Below, piece by piece: positions 1 to 12,500 of a stretch of DNA of 64,000 nucleotides. Source of the DNA: Antedon bifida (lineage: Eukaryota > Echinodermata > Crinoidea > Comatulida > Antedonidae). Positions within the stretch are counted from its first letter, which is position 1. Every line of letters starts with the position of its first letter. The notes beneath the pieces are model-generated. The model did not search any database. It was not told the DNA's origin and saw only the letters and a list, made by a program, of their open reading frames with translations. Location: contig OY727096.1 of NCBI GenBank assembly GCA_963402885.1, forward strand, positions 7,945,501 through 8,009,500, in the 5' to 3' direction. Position numbers and translations under genes: made by a program.

Positions 1-2296
1 ACCCTTGTTTTACTCCTTGATCAATATCAAAAATATCTGTATCAATTATACCAGAGGAGACTTTACCTTTAACATTAGCATAAAGCTTATCAATCATCCT
101 CCATACCTTTCCTCTTATTCCTGTATTCCAAATTGATTTCATTAAGCCGTCTCTCCATACACTATCAAATGCTTTTCGGAAGTCCAAGAAGGCCATGTAT
201 GTATGCTTACCCTGTTGTAAGCGACAAGTTGCTATACTCTTTAAAACAAAGATATGATCTTCGCATCTATACGAAGGTCGAAAGCCTCCCTGGACTTCCG
301 AAAGAATAGCATTGTCTTCAAGATAGAGAGAGATATTTTTGGCAACTATCCTATTAAAAATTTTGGATATACAAGAGGTTAACGATATCCCTCGATAATT
401 ATTTAGATCATTGCGATCCCCTTTTTTGTAAATAGGAACAATTACACTAATATTCCACTCGCTTGGTATTTGTTCTAGTTTTAAAATTTGTAAAAATAGG
501 TCTAATATAGATCTGATTAGCTTTTCGCCACCATTCTTAATTAATTCATTTGTTATATTATCTAGACCTGGTGACTTATTATTCTTTGCCATTAGGATAG
601 CCTCTTTTACAATATCATAATCTATCTTAACATCATACAAACAATTTTCGTCAACATCTTTATCATATGTACAATTTGTTTTTGCTTGATTTCTAATATT
701 ATTAACAAAACGACTTGTAAGGTAAGTACCGCAATCATTAAGATTCATATTGGCTTTGCCAAGATTTTCCCAGTAATCTTTTACAACCTCATTCATTTTC
801 CCTTTTTCGACAATGTTTTCACCAGAGTCTCTTGATTTAATACATTGAATATTTTTACTGTTATTTGTATTGCCTTTTAGCACTTTCCAAAAGTCTTTAC
901 AAGATTTACCACCTTTGTTTGCAATTTCAATAGATTTGCTAACACGTTTTTCTGTGATTTTCTGAGCAACAAGTTGCTTAACATGTTTCTGTGTCTCTTT
1001 ATAATGCTCCCACAGTGTAACGCCATTATCATAATTCATAGTATTATTTGTGTTATTATTATCAGTACAGTTCCTATTAGCAATTTTATTATTTTTAACC
1101 CATGTTCTGTGTTCTCGCGACGCGATTTTCCTTTTTTTGATGGCATCGTCTATCTCTTTGTCAAACCATGGTTTGTTTTTATTATTTACACGTCTAATTC
1201 CGATACCTTCAGTGGCTGCCTCGATAATTTTTTCCTTCCACAAATCCCATGTAGTATCGATATTCTTTTCGTTACTAACATTCCAGTCATTAAATTTTTC
1301 TTCAACTTTTTGTTGATAAAAGGAATAATCTTGGTTATGTTTAATATCCCAAATTGGTTTATTTTGATTACTTGTCTGTTGACTACTTATGTTAAGATTA
1401 TTTAGTGTTAACCATAACACACAATGGTCACTCCCAAAACTAAATTGTCTATGCTCATCAATAATTAGTTTATTTACATAATTTATTAAGGATTTTGAGC
1501 ATAACATGTAGTCTATCGTGCTTTGTTGATTATTTCTTTGCCATGTTATTTTACCTTCACAAAAAATAGTACTATTAAGGTTAGTTAAATTAGCGTTTTT
1601 AGTAAATTGTATTAGCCTTTCCCCATTTGAGTTTATTACGGGGTCTCCGATATATATGGAATCACCAATCCGTGCGTTAAAATCACCTAGAAGTAGAATA
1701 AGAGGATTCATTTCCTTCTCTTCAATTCTAATTATTTCAGAGAGCAGTTGGGCGTATAGATCGTCAGTCAAATCATTGTTTACTCCCTGGACCGGGAAAT
1801 ATGCAACACAAATGTATAATGGTACCTTATCTACGCTAACTTTTACCCATAATCTTTCAAAATCATCATCTATACAGTTTAAAACATTTTCAGATGTAAC
1901 CACTATTTTGTCTGACAGGAATAACCCAATACCACCTCCCTTCTTCCCGTTACGTTCTTTCCCAACCCAGTTATAACCTTTAATAGAGATTGCGTTGCTC
2001 TCTTTTAAGTGTGTTTCAGCAATACCAAGTATATCAATACTCTTACTATATATAAATTTTTCAATTTCATAAATCCTATGTTTGCTTAAGCAGTTAATAT
2101 TATTAAAACATATATTTAGGCTATTTTTACCTACAGGTATATTTTTCCTTTTCTTTCTACCTCCTCTTCGGTGTTTTGTTTGTCGCTTTGGAGCTCGAGG
2201 ATGTATATCGATGTTTAGTTCATTGTTAAGTTCATCAGGTAGGATGCTATAAATGTTTGGCGTTTCGATATTAATATCTACATTGCTGGCGTTGTC
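1..2296 (-). CDS. LINE ORF2: endonuclease and reverse transcriptase (partial, runs off left edge)
   Basis: This is the second ORF of a CR1-like non-LTR retrotransposon, read right to left. It should nick target DNA and copy the element RNA. I translated it from 2296 to base 1 and saw no stop, so at least 765 codons are open. An apurinic-type endonuclease comes first, with AETHLKE near 2010, LLGDFNAR near 1680 and GSDHCVLW near 1425. A linker follows, then the reverse transcriptase begins, with VPIYKKGDRND, NNYRGISLTS, QGGFRPS and FLDFRKAFDSVW near 180. The catalytic YxDD block and the C terminus lie outside the window. The frame is the same as ORF1 and is separated from it only by TAG at 2297-2299. 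The open frame suggests a young copy. The clade is inferred from the ORF1 domains. Confidence 0.9.
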
Positions 2297-3865
2297 CTAT
2301 GTTGAACGATTTAAATTATTGTGTCCATGTTTGTGGCAAATGTTACAATACACTGGCTCATTATGGAAACAATTTCTTGTTTCATGGTTCATAAGACCAC
2401 ATTTGGAGCAGTGAGAATTGCGACGGCCAGAATTTCTGTAATTAATAGTCTGCATTCCATAGACAGGATAATAGCTACCTGAGATGTCGGTGTCACATTG
2501 GTCGTGTGCAGACGGTCTTGATATATCTTGCGCTGATTCCCTCTTTGATGATCTAGCTGAATGGCTGTTCTTAACTCGCTGGTGATGATGCGATCTTGTG
2601 AATGTAGGTCTGCTTTTCCTGGTCAAATCAGGAATGATACTGTGAACGGCATTGATGTTGTGAAGTAGAACATGAGTTCCATCCTTGGAAAGATGTAATC
2701 CTCCACTATTCAGGTTTCTTTTGATAATATTTCCATTAAGTAGCCTAAATGATTCATTATGATCAATAATTGAACAATTCTCATTGGAATCCACAATTTG
2801 CCTGATGTTTGCATTAAACCTATTGACACGTTGTTGATGATCGGTCTTGTCCAACCTAGGGCATACAGTAGATAAGACTAACTTACATCCGGGGTGTAGT
2901 TGACTTAGATTTTCAACCATTTCAGTATACTGATTGATACCAAGTTCAACTTGGTTATCCGAGTTGCAATCATTGGTTCCCACGTGTATAATAATAGTTT
3001 GGAACTCGCCAGCATCTTTTAGTTGATTATGTACGTCTGTAGATTTAGCACCACGCATGCATTTTACTTTGGTACATTTCAACCCTCTTTCATTGACGTC
3101 TCTAATCATTGAGTCACCAATTAGTAACGTATCATATATCTTTTGTGCATTGGCATTTCCTTTGTTTTGTGATGGTAGTGCATTTCCTGTGCTTTGTGAT
3201 GGCTTTGAACTTCCTTTGTTCTGCAGTACCTTCTTATCCTTAATCTGATCTGATTTTCGAGAACTCATTGGCTTAACATTTGAATTGTTAATTAATGGCG
3301 CGGGCCTCCAACAGGGATTGCTATTTGGTCCTTGTTGATTAAGCTCAATCTGAAGGTTCTCTATTTTAACTGACTGTTCACTGACAACGTTAGACAAGCG
3401 TGTAATTTCCTTATTTAGATCCATTATCACTGATTCATGATCTGAATGAAGCCTCATGAGTGTTTTCATTGCCTGTGGTATTTCCTTGCAAAGTGGGCAT
3501 ATCCATACTTTAGGATTCGACGAAGCTTTGATATTCAAACAAATCTTATGAAAATGTTCTTGGCATAAAGCACATTCAAGTGGCTTACCTTTGTCAATAT
3601 TTACATACTGACAGCCTTCTAAACATTTAATTTTCGATGATGTTAAACTTGTTTGAGATGCTGTAACAGGTCTGGTGATTGTAGTATCGCTACTAGTAGT
3701 TGGAATATCCATATTTGATAAGTTTTGCGATTGTATAACTATAGAGTTATCAACATTACTAGTGTTACTTATTGTTTCCAACTGTTGTTTTTCCTTTGAT
3801 TGCATTATTGATGATACATTGAAGTAGATTATAAATGGAATTAAAGATATAGGCTGATGAAACAA
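2297..3865 (-). CDS. LINE ORF1: PHD finger, SGNH esterase and zinc knuckle
   Basis: This is the first ORF of the same retrotransposon, 522 codons. The first 20 codons are hydrophobic and may be leader, so Met21 (3805) is the likelier start. A C4HC3 PHD finger spans about residues 81-126. A short heptad-like helix follows at 140-177. An SGNH-hydrolase/esterase domain spans about 243-415, with LLIGDS (Ser252), HVGTND (296-299) and KDGTH (Asp395, His398). A CX2CX4HX4C zinc knuckle lies at 486-499. A second knuckle starts at Cys507, Cys510 and His515, but Arg520 stands where the last Cys should be. PHD plus esterase is the known ORF1 architecture of CR1-like LINEs. It presumably acts as the RNA-binding partner of ORF2. 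The 5' end of the element is not resolved. Confidence 0.9.
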   Translation of the reverse strand: MFHQPISLIPFIIYFNVSSIMQSKEKQQLETISNTSNVDNSIVIQSQNLSNMDIPTTSSDTTITRPVTASQTSLTSSKIKCLEGCQYVNIDKGKPLECALCQEHFHKICLNIKASSNPKVWICPLCKEIPQAMKTLMRLHSDHESVIMDLNKEITRLSNVVSEQSVKIENLQIELNQQGPNSNPCWRPAPLINNSNVKPMSSRKSDQIKDKKVLQNKGSSKPSQSTGNALPSQNKGNANAQKIYDTLLIGDSMIRDVNERGLKCTKVKCMRGAKSTDVHNQLKDAGEFQTIIIHVGTNDCNSDNQVELGINQYTEMVENLSQLHPGCKLVLSTVCPRLDKTDHQQRVNRFNANIRQIVDSNENCSIIDHNESFRLLNGNIIKRNLNSGGLHLSKDGTHVLLHNINAVHSIIPDLTRKSRPTFTRSHHHQRVKNSHSARSSKRESAQDISRPSAHDQCDTDISGSYYPVYGMQTINYRNSGRRNSHCSKCGLMNHETRNCFHNEPVYCNICHKHGHNNLNRST

Positions 3866-3989
3866 TACCTATTTGAAACTTAGCTTTTTCGAGATAGCTT
3901 ACTTGAAACAAAGCAGATCGCAGAAGGTGTTTGTATTGGCTTTGTTCCCTGAATGCTTGGCTTGTAAGAAAGCTAGATTTTTTGGTCAC

Positions 3990-4735
3990 AGCCTAAGATT
4001 TTGTAGAGTCAAAATCTTACAAATCTTCCAAACTTGAATTCCAGTAATAATACTTACAATAATGCTTAAATCAACGCGAGCTTTTGCGACGTGTAGCGAA
4101 CTTCATAACGTATTTTGGACGTATGCTTTACTGTATGCTTGTAGCTTATGTCAAGTGTATTTTCTTATTGTGTACTATGGTTTAACTTTGTTTACCCTAT
4201 TGATCTGTCCAAATCCTATTGTCTCCTTAACCTACTGTAAAATGACTTCTACTTCTTATTGTGTACTATGGTTTAACCAGGGAAGAGTAATTTAACTCTT
4301 CCCTGGTTTAACTTTGTTTACCCTATTGATCTGTCCAAATCCTACTGTCTCCTCTACCTACACTAAACAGTTAATGGGCTATTATGATTTATCAAATGTT
4401 TGTTTTTCATACCATTCAGTAGTGGTATTCATATACTTACATGTATACTTTATTGATCTGTTCAAATCCTATTGTATCTTTAACCTACTGGTTTTCTGGT
4501 TATTAAATTATAAATTGTAAATGTCTACTCAGTTTTTTTAGGCATTTTGGTTTATATTTGTACAAAAGTAGTATAGTATACAGGTATGAAGTACTAGTAG
4601 ATGTTTCTTATTGGTAGTTAAACATTCAAAAGGAGTTAATGTTAATTTCTGGTTATAATTTTTTTGGGGGAGAAATAGTTACTTTTTAGTCTTTTTTTAT
4701 TACTAGAACATATTCACTTCGTAACATATTCTTTT
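3990..4735. repeat. Duplicated segment with hairpin, between LINE and minisatellite
   Basis: No gene is seen here. A stretch of about 50 bp containing GTTTACCCTATTGATCTGTC occurs near 4190 and again near 4316, with weaker echoes near 4458. Between the first two copies, 4274-4307 is a near-perfect hairpin with 14-base arms (AACCAGGGAAGAGT and its complement) around a 6-base loop. Related hairpin arms recur near 15505 and 17962, so this may be the end of a small mobile repeat. Confidence 0.5.
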
Positions 4736-6447
4736 CCTACCATATTCATTTCTTGAAACATCCATTTGCCATTCATTTCTTAACATATTCATTTCTTATG
4801 TATTTCTTAACATTTTCATTTCTTATGTATTTCTTAACATTTTCATTTCTTATGTATTTCTTAAAATATTCATTTCTTATATATTTCTTAACATATTCAT
4901 TTCTTATGTATTTCTTAACATATTCATTTCTTATGTATTTCTTAAAATATTCATTTATTATGTATTTATTAACATATTCATTTCTTATGTATTTCTTAAA
5001 ATATTCATTTCTTATATATTTCTTAACATATTCATTTCTTATGTATTTCTTAACATATTCATTTCTTATATATTTCTTAACATTTTCATTTCTTATGTAT
5101 TTCTTAAAATATTCATTTCTTATATATTTCTTAACATATTCATTTCTTATGTATTTCTTAACATATTCATTTCTTATGTATTTCTTAACATATTCATTTC
5201 TTATGTATTTCTTAACATATTCATTTCTTATGTATTTCTTAACATATTCATTTCTTATGTATTTCTTAACATATACATTTCTTATATATTTCTTAACATA
5301 TTCATTTCTTATGTATTTCTTAACATATTCATTTCTTATGTATTTCTTAAAATATTCATTTATTATGTATTTATTAACATATTCATTTCTTATGTATTTC
5401 TTAAAATATTCATTTCTTATGTATTTCTTAACATATTCATTTCTTATGTATTTATTAACATATTCATTTCTTATGTATTTCTTAACATTTTCATTTCTTA
5501 TGTATTTCTTAACATATTCATTTCTTATGTATTTCTTAACATATTCATTTCTTATATATTTCTTAACATATTCATTTCTTATGTATTTCTTAAAATATTC
5601 ATTTATTATGTATTTATTAACATATTCATTTCTTATGTATTTCTTAAAATATTCATTTCTTATATATTTCTTAACATATTCATTTCTTATGTATTTCTTA
5701 ACATATTCATTTCTTATATATTTCTTAACATTTTCATTTCTTATGTATTTCTTAAAATATTCATTTCTTATATATTTCTTAACATATTCATTTCTTATGT
5801 ATTTCTTAACATATTCATTTCTTATGTATTTCTTAACATATTCATTTCTTATGTATTTCTTAACATATTCATTTCTTATGTATTTCTTAACATATTCATT
5901 TCTTATGTATTTCTTAACATATTCATTTCTTATGTATTTCTTAACATATACATTTCTTATATATTTCTTAACATATTCATTTCTTATGTATTTCTTAACA
6001 TATTCATTTCTTATGTATTTCTTAAAATATTCATTTATTATGTATTTATTAACATATTCATTTCTTATGTATTTCTTAAAATATTCATTTCTTATATATT
6101 TCTTAACATATTCATTTCTTATGTATTTCTTAACATATACATTTCTTATATATTTCCTAACATATTCATTTCTTATGTATTTCTTAACATATTCATTTCT
6201 TATGTATTTCTTAACATATTCATTTCTTATGTATTTATTAACATATTCATTTCTTATGTATTTCTTAACATTTTCATTTCTTATGTATTTCTTAACATAT
6301 TCATTTCTTATGTATTTCTTAACATATTCATTTCTTATATATTTCTTAACATATTCATTTCTTATGTATTTCTTAACATATTTATTTCTTATGTATTTCT
6401 GAACATATTCATTTCTTATGTATATCTTAACATATTCATTTCTTAAA
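4735..6447. repeat. 27-bp minisatellite with higher-order repeats
   Basis: About 63 tandem copies of a 27-base unit (consensus contains TTCTTATGTATTTCTTAACA) fill this stretch. The unit is nine codons and no indels occur, so a 549-codon frame stays open (4753-6402). It encodes only a monotonous hydrophobic repeat and is not called a gene. A variant with TCATTTATTATG occurs at 4951, 5356, 5599 and 6031. The spacings are exact multiples of 27, and the variant pattern repeats with a 24-25 unit period, so blocks of about 650-675 bp were duplicated. Confidence 0.95.
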
Positions 6448-6516
6448 ATGATTTTTATAGCGTTGCTTTTTGCATTGCTGTGATATTTCTATATAAACAA
6501 TCTTCTACTATCACAG

Positions 6517-9500
6517 GTCAACAAGGATTTGCGATTTATGATTATGATGGATGGGGTTCACCCTGATATGGATACTTGCCTTCTCATAGATTATAAAGGT
6601 ATAAGTAAAATCTTTTTTTGTATGCTTTCAAATAGTAACCATTTTATAATATAATATACACTACAGGCATAGAACAAATCCTAAACCACATGGGATATAC
6701 TGAAAATATATTAATTACTTTGAAACGATAAGATGAGGAAATTTGTGAGAATGAGAACAATTCGCCGCAACTGAGATTGGAACCCGGACCCTTCTGCTTG
6801 ATATGCAGATGTCCTAACCATTAGACCACTGGGGCTTTCATGGTATTGTTCAAACTTGATTGGATAGCGACTCTTTAACACTCTCGGCGTGGTATGCGGA
6901 ACAGCACTAGTCCCTTTATCTAATTTCTGGCACAGTTTTATCAAATTTTGGAGGTGGGCTTCTGGGAAATAAAATTTAATCTTTTTCTATATTCACATCT
7001 TTCTTCATGTATAGTTACTACACATATTTTTAATGAGGTTTAGTTTTACTGTACAGCATATCTAAATATATCAAAATGTAATGGTCTATATCCATATAGA
7101 ATACGTCCTTTTGCTTGGAAATTTCTACATAATTGTGTGTATAAGGTTTATATCTGAGGACCAAAATGTAATGTTTTATGAGATCCACATACCTTCATAT
7201 TTGCGGGGTGGGCTTACATATGGGGACCAGATATGTTCTAAATCAACACAGATCATTCTGCATAGAAAGGATTTAAAATTTGGGGATGGGCTTATGTATG
7301 AGGACCAGAATATATGTTCTATGTTTACACATATTTGAGAATGGGTTTTTCTGAGGATCAAAATGTTCTACAGTACAGTATTCCATCCAAACATGCCCTA
7401 TAACCCGAACAATACCTGTGAACCATTGATTTAATTTTGATATGTATCAGAAAATGTAATGTAAGATTTAGCTGTAAAGCTCTGTCTACACTATCAAAAA
7501 AATATGGACATGCTGTCATATTACTACCATATTTGGGTATATTACTACCATATTTGGCACATCACACTTTTTTGTCAAACTAGTTTGATAGTGTAGACAG
7601 AGCTTTAGATGATAAAATATTTTATATGATAGAAGCTGTGATTGTAAATTATATTTATTTGTTTTGTACAGGTCATTTGATTTTAAATACAGTGGATTGT
7701 ACGAATCCAAATGGTGGTAAACTTCCACACAATGTGGATGTAATGATGAGTGACTTTGCTGGTGGTGCCTCTGGCTTTCCTATGACTTTCTCGGGTGGAA
7801 AATATACAGGTAAGTTAACTGTTTCATACTTTATAATACAAAAATGAATGCAATTTCATTGGTTAATTCTGTGTCACATGCTGTTAAGTATTTCTTTTAC
7901 TGAATGGAAAATTAATATCTAACTATCAGTAACCTGTGCTCCGCTACAAGTCGCGATCGTTGGCAATCGCAAGAGTTGAATCCAGTCCAGCGATATCACA
8001 ACGTTAAAACGCAAGAACTGACCAATCATCTTGATGGAAAAATCCTGCTGAGTACTGACTACATTTATGTTTGTTGCATTTGTCAAAGCTAGGACCAGCC
8101 TAGCCAAAGTGACTATAAAATGATGTTCCGGAAAGTAGGCGTGGTATTAGGTAGATCTAAGTCTTCAGCCTAGTCCAAAATGCTATTTTGACTAGGATTT
8201 GAAAAATGTCTTATACGTGACAAGAATAATTTATTCTTCTAGTATAGATCCTCATATGATTATAGTTGCTTTATTGTCTATCATGTAAACTTTTTCGTAT
8301 TCATGTCATATTGAAATAAAAATAACCATTGATGGTTAGGCCTACTGAGAACCATCCGTATAGAGATAGTAGTATGCCTAGGCCCATGTCTCCTACACTT
8401 GATCAACGATTATAGATTGTAAATACATTTTTTTTCCAATCCAATTTTTGGTCAAAATGGATAACTAGTATGTTACATTAAAATGGAATATTCAAAAAAA
8501 AAATGTTTAAGAATTATTTTTTCAGGGGGACAATACATCTTTAACAATATTACTATCTTTACAAACCTGATTTAGTAATTGATTGAACTTAATCAGATAA
8601 AAGTCTATCTCATATTTAGAATAAAGTAGCACACTAGTGGTATAGTCCCAGAGATTTATTCAAACCAATTGTGCTATTCAATTCTAAACTAGAAAGCCAC
8701 TCCAAGCGTGCATAGGCCTACTGTAAAATTCTCCTACATAAGATTTCTCCGGAAATACATATATATTTTTTGTCGTGTGTGTCCTAATGCTGTGTGTGAT
8801 TTATTGTAGGCTAATTTCACTACAAGCATGTGTATGCGAGTTTGGATAAAAAAACTTGTACATTAAATCAAATTATGTTTTACAATTGCAAATCATAAAT
8901 TATAAAGTGGTCCAGAATTGGGACCGTGGTCCGGATTGTCTCCAAAATGTAATGGAGTGGTCCTAACTTTTTGAGTTATCCTGCTATTCTAAAACAAACA
9001 TGCAGTAATATTATAACATCATCAAGCACTTGTCACACTAACTGTACATATTACAGGATGTCTATTAGTTGAGAAGAGTAGACAACCATTAGATAAAAAT
9101 TCTACTCATATTCTCCTCATCATACCCCACACTTATTTGCTGTCATAGTTTCCAAACATTACATAAATCCTACTCACATCCTTAACAATATCATATACCC
9201 CACATTTATTTGCTGTTATTTTGATTACTTTGTTTATATTGTGTTATGTATACAAAACGATAGCATGTGGTATGTTTAATAATTACCATTTATCTGTTGT
9301 GTATCAGTTTGTCTATTTGATTAGTAGAACATGGAATCATAATACATTGTCATTCATTGTATAATGTAAGGTTTACGTGCAGAAAGTGAGGCAGCTATGG
9401 CTATTTCACAATCCAGTGTCAATATGCTACAGTATGTTTAGGAAGCCACAAGTTTTGAACATGCATGACAAGACGAGTATACACATTTATGATTATATCA

Positions 9501-12500
9501 CATGTATCCAATGCTAGGAAGCTGTGTAACTGTGTAATATAACATGATTATTTAGCACCCTCTAGTGTTTGGAGGGATTAGGAGACTTTATTTCTGCTAT
9601 AAAAATAAAAATGTTCAGAAACAATTGCACACAAGACGGAACCAGAAAAATAGGTCTGGAAAATGTTATGTTATAGCTGTTGTCAGTACAGTAGTAAATC
9701 AAAATTCAATTCCAGATTCTTAATATCAAAGCCTTTTTACAGAACCTCAATGGGATTTTTCACTGAAACCCTTTTAAAGCACACTACCGTACTAGATTGT
9801 ATTACCATATTATTTTAAAATTTCTCAGCAATTGGTTCAACATTATATTGTAATGACAATGTATACATACATACAATAGCAGCATTTATTGTTTTTAGGT
9901 TGAATGCTTCAGAGATTTTAATGCTGAATAAACAAAAGGAGAAGAATTCTATTATTTCTCTAAAAGCTTTAAATTTTCTCTAACATTGGTTACAATACAT
10001 TTTCTTAGCAAAAAGTACAAGTTATATGATAATGCAATAGCCTGTAGCTCCAAAACATCAACACATACCATTGCTTTTGTTCGGCATTTTCTCTAACAAT
10101 GGTTTATATTTATAATATACTGTAGCCCTGGGGGAGTTAGAATTATTATTACATTTGCATTTGTAGGCTTCAGGCAATTTTTGTTGAATAAACAAAATGA
10201 GAAGAATTCTATTATTTCTAAACTTTACACATTTTCTTAGCAAAAAGTACAAGTTATATGATAATGCAATAGCCTGTAGCTCCTAAACAGCAACACATAC
10301 CATTGCTTTTGTTTGGCATTTTTAGGCTACATGAAATGCGCATAAAATAAAATCAGTGAACTCTTGTTATTTCCTCTGTACTTTGATTGTATTCAACAAC
10401 TGTTAGCCATGGTAGTCTTTGTTTCCTGTAAAATATAGGATAATATTTAATCAAGACTTAAATATTTTTCAAAATTTACTGTCAGTTAAGTCTCCCCTCA
10501 TTTTGTTTATATAACGTGTCAGCAGACAGTTAATTTTAGTCAAGTCAATCACTTATTTACCCTAGGCAGAAATTTTCTCTAAAATAATGTTGCTTTATTT
10601 CTTATGACAGTTCGTATTAAATTACAACCTACTAATTTACTTGAATAATTATAATAATCAATTCGTTATTGACTTCATTCATCTGTAGTTTAAAATGACA
10701 CACTTCTCAACATGTTCATTAAATGTTCTAATTGTTGGGTTTGCTATAATGATATTATGTAAACAGATATCTGTCCCAATTCAAATTCAAAAAACCTTTG
10801 TTCAGCTGTTATCAAAGTAAAAGGAAATTAGAACAGAAGAATAAACTATAAAATATAAAACAAGACCAAAATCAAATCAAAGTTTCAAGCTCAAGCTGAA
10901 ATTGAAACACGTTCTGCACATTATACAGGAAGATGATAATGTTCATCTATTCTTTTTTAGTGGTTTGATAATCCCTATTACAGCTCAAAAGAAGCTATAC
11001 TAGGATTAGGTGAGGGTGAACCAGATACAGCAGGCCCCATAACTGGGATAACCCCTACTCATAGATGTCCTGGGTTTTTAGGAGGGCACATGAACCATAT
11101 ATGTACAGTGGACCTCCATTTTAAGTAGTTATTCGAGAAGACCTGTTATAAAGCTTTGTCTACACTATCAACAAGTGTGATGTGCCAAACAAATATTTGT
11201 GATATGCTCAAATATGGTAGTGATATGCTCAAATATGGTAGTGATATAACATCATTTTGTCCATATATGGGCACATCACATTTTTTGGTCACATACAATT
11301 TAATAAGTGTACACAGAACTTAACACCAGAACTATGGTCTAGGATAAACTTGAACCTGTTTGGATATTATGACTTTTGTTTACAGCTACTTACATAAAAA
11401 AATAATGATTTTACTTTAAAATAAAAAAAAAACGAATATATTATATGTAAACTTTATTGTGAAAAACCTGAGTGAAAAAAAACCAAAGAAAAATAGCTTC
11501 TATGAATGGACGTTCGTTGAGGGCAGGAATGCTAGTTAATCATACCCAGTACCGTTTTGATTTTACGTTCACTTCACATGAAAAATTATATATTTCAGAG
11601 GAATGGAAAGCTAAGTTTGTTAAGAACGAACGTAAGAAACTGCTGTATTATAAGATTATTTCTGCTATAAAAATAAAAATGTTCAGAAACAATTGCACAC
11701 AAGACGGAACCAGAAAAATAGGTCTGGAAAATGTTATGTTATAGCTGTTGTCAGTACAGTAGTAAATCAAAATTCAATTCCAGATTCTTAATATCAAAGC
11801 CTTTTTACAGAACCTCAATGGGATTTTTCACTGAAACCCTTTTAAAGCACACTACCGTACTAGATTGTATTACCATATTATTTTAAAATTTCTCAGCAAT
11901 TGGTTCAACATTATATTGTAATGACAATGTATACATACATACAATAGCAGCATTTATTGTTTTTAGGTTGAATGCTTCAGAGATTTTAATGCTGAATAAA
12001 CAAAAGGAGAAGAATTCTATTATTTCTCTAAAAGCTTTAAATTTTCTCTAACATTGGTTACAATACATTTTCTTAGCAAAAAGTACAAGTTATATGATAA
12101 TGCAATAGCCTGTAGCTCCAAAACATCAACACATACCATTGCTTTTGTTCGGCATTTTCTCTAACAATGGTTTATATTTATAATATACTGTAGCCCTGGG
12201 GGAGTTAGAATTATTATTACATTTGCATTTGTAGGCTTCAGGCAATTTTTGTTGAATAAACAAAATGAGAAGAATTCTATTATTTCTAAACTTTACACAT
12301 TTTCTTAGCAAAAAGTACAAGTTATATGATAATGCAATAGCCTGTAGCTCCTAAACAGCAACACATACCATTGCTTTTGTTTGGCATTTTTAGGCTACAT
12401 GAAATGCGCATAAAATAAAATCAGTGAACTCTTGTTATTTCCTCTGTACTTTGATTGTATTCAACAACTGTTAGCCATGGTAGTCTTTGTTTCCTGTAAA

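Larger units (their letters stand above)
9588..11655. repeat. 2,068-bp tandem duplication, copy 1
   Basis: This segment is repeated immediately downstream at 11656-13723 with an offset of exactly 2,068 bases. Reading both copies I saw one clear difference, an A/T change in the A-rich run near 11422/13490. The unit holds CMAH intron DNA, one MITE, and at its right end the first part of a CMAH exon. The breakpoints share no more than a base or two of homology that I can see. Confidence 0.95.

Noticed and set aside
974-1405. A 143-codon plus-strand frame
   Set aside because: Antisense shadow of the LINE ORF2, which has clear endonuclease and reverse transcriptase motifs on the minus strand.
4753-6402. 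A 549-codon open frame on the plus strand
   Set aside because: It is wholly made of the 27-bp minisatellite. The frame is open because the unit is nine codons without stops, and the protein is a monotonous repeat.
6735-6845. Functional tRNA gene on the minus strand
   Set aside because: The A and B boxes are good, but the acceptor stem has a mismatch and a G-T pair, and the B box departs from GTTCGA; a SINE head fits better.
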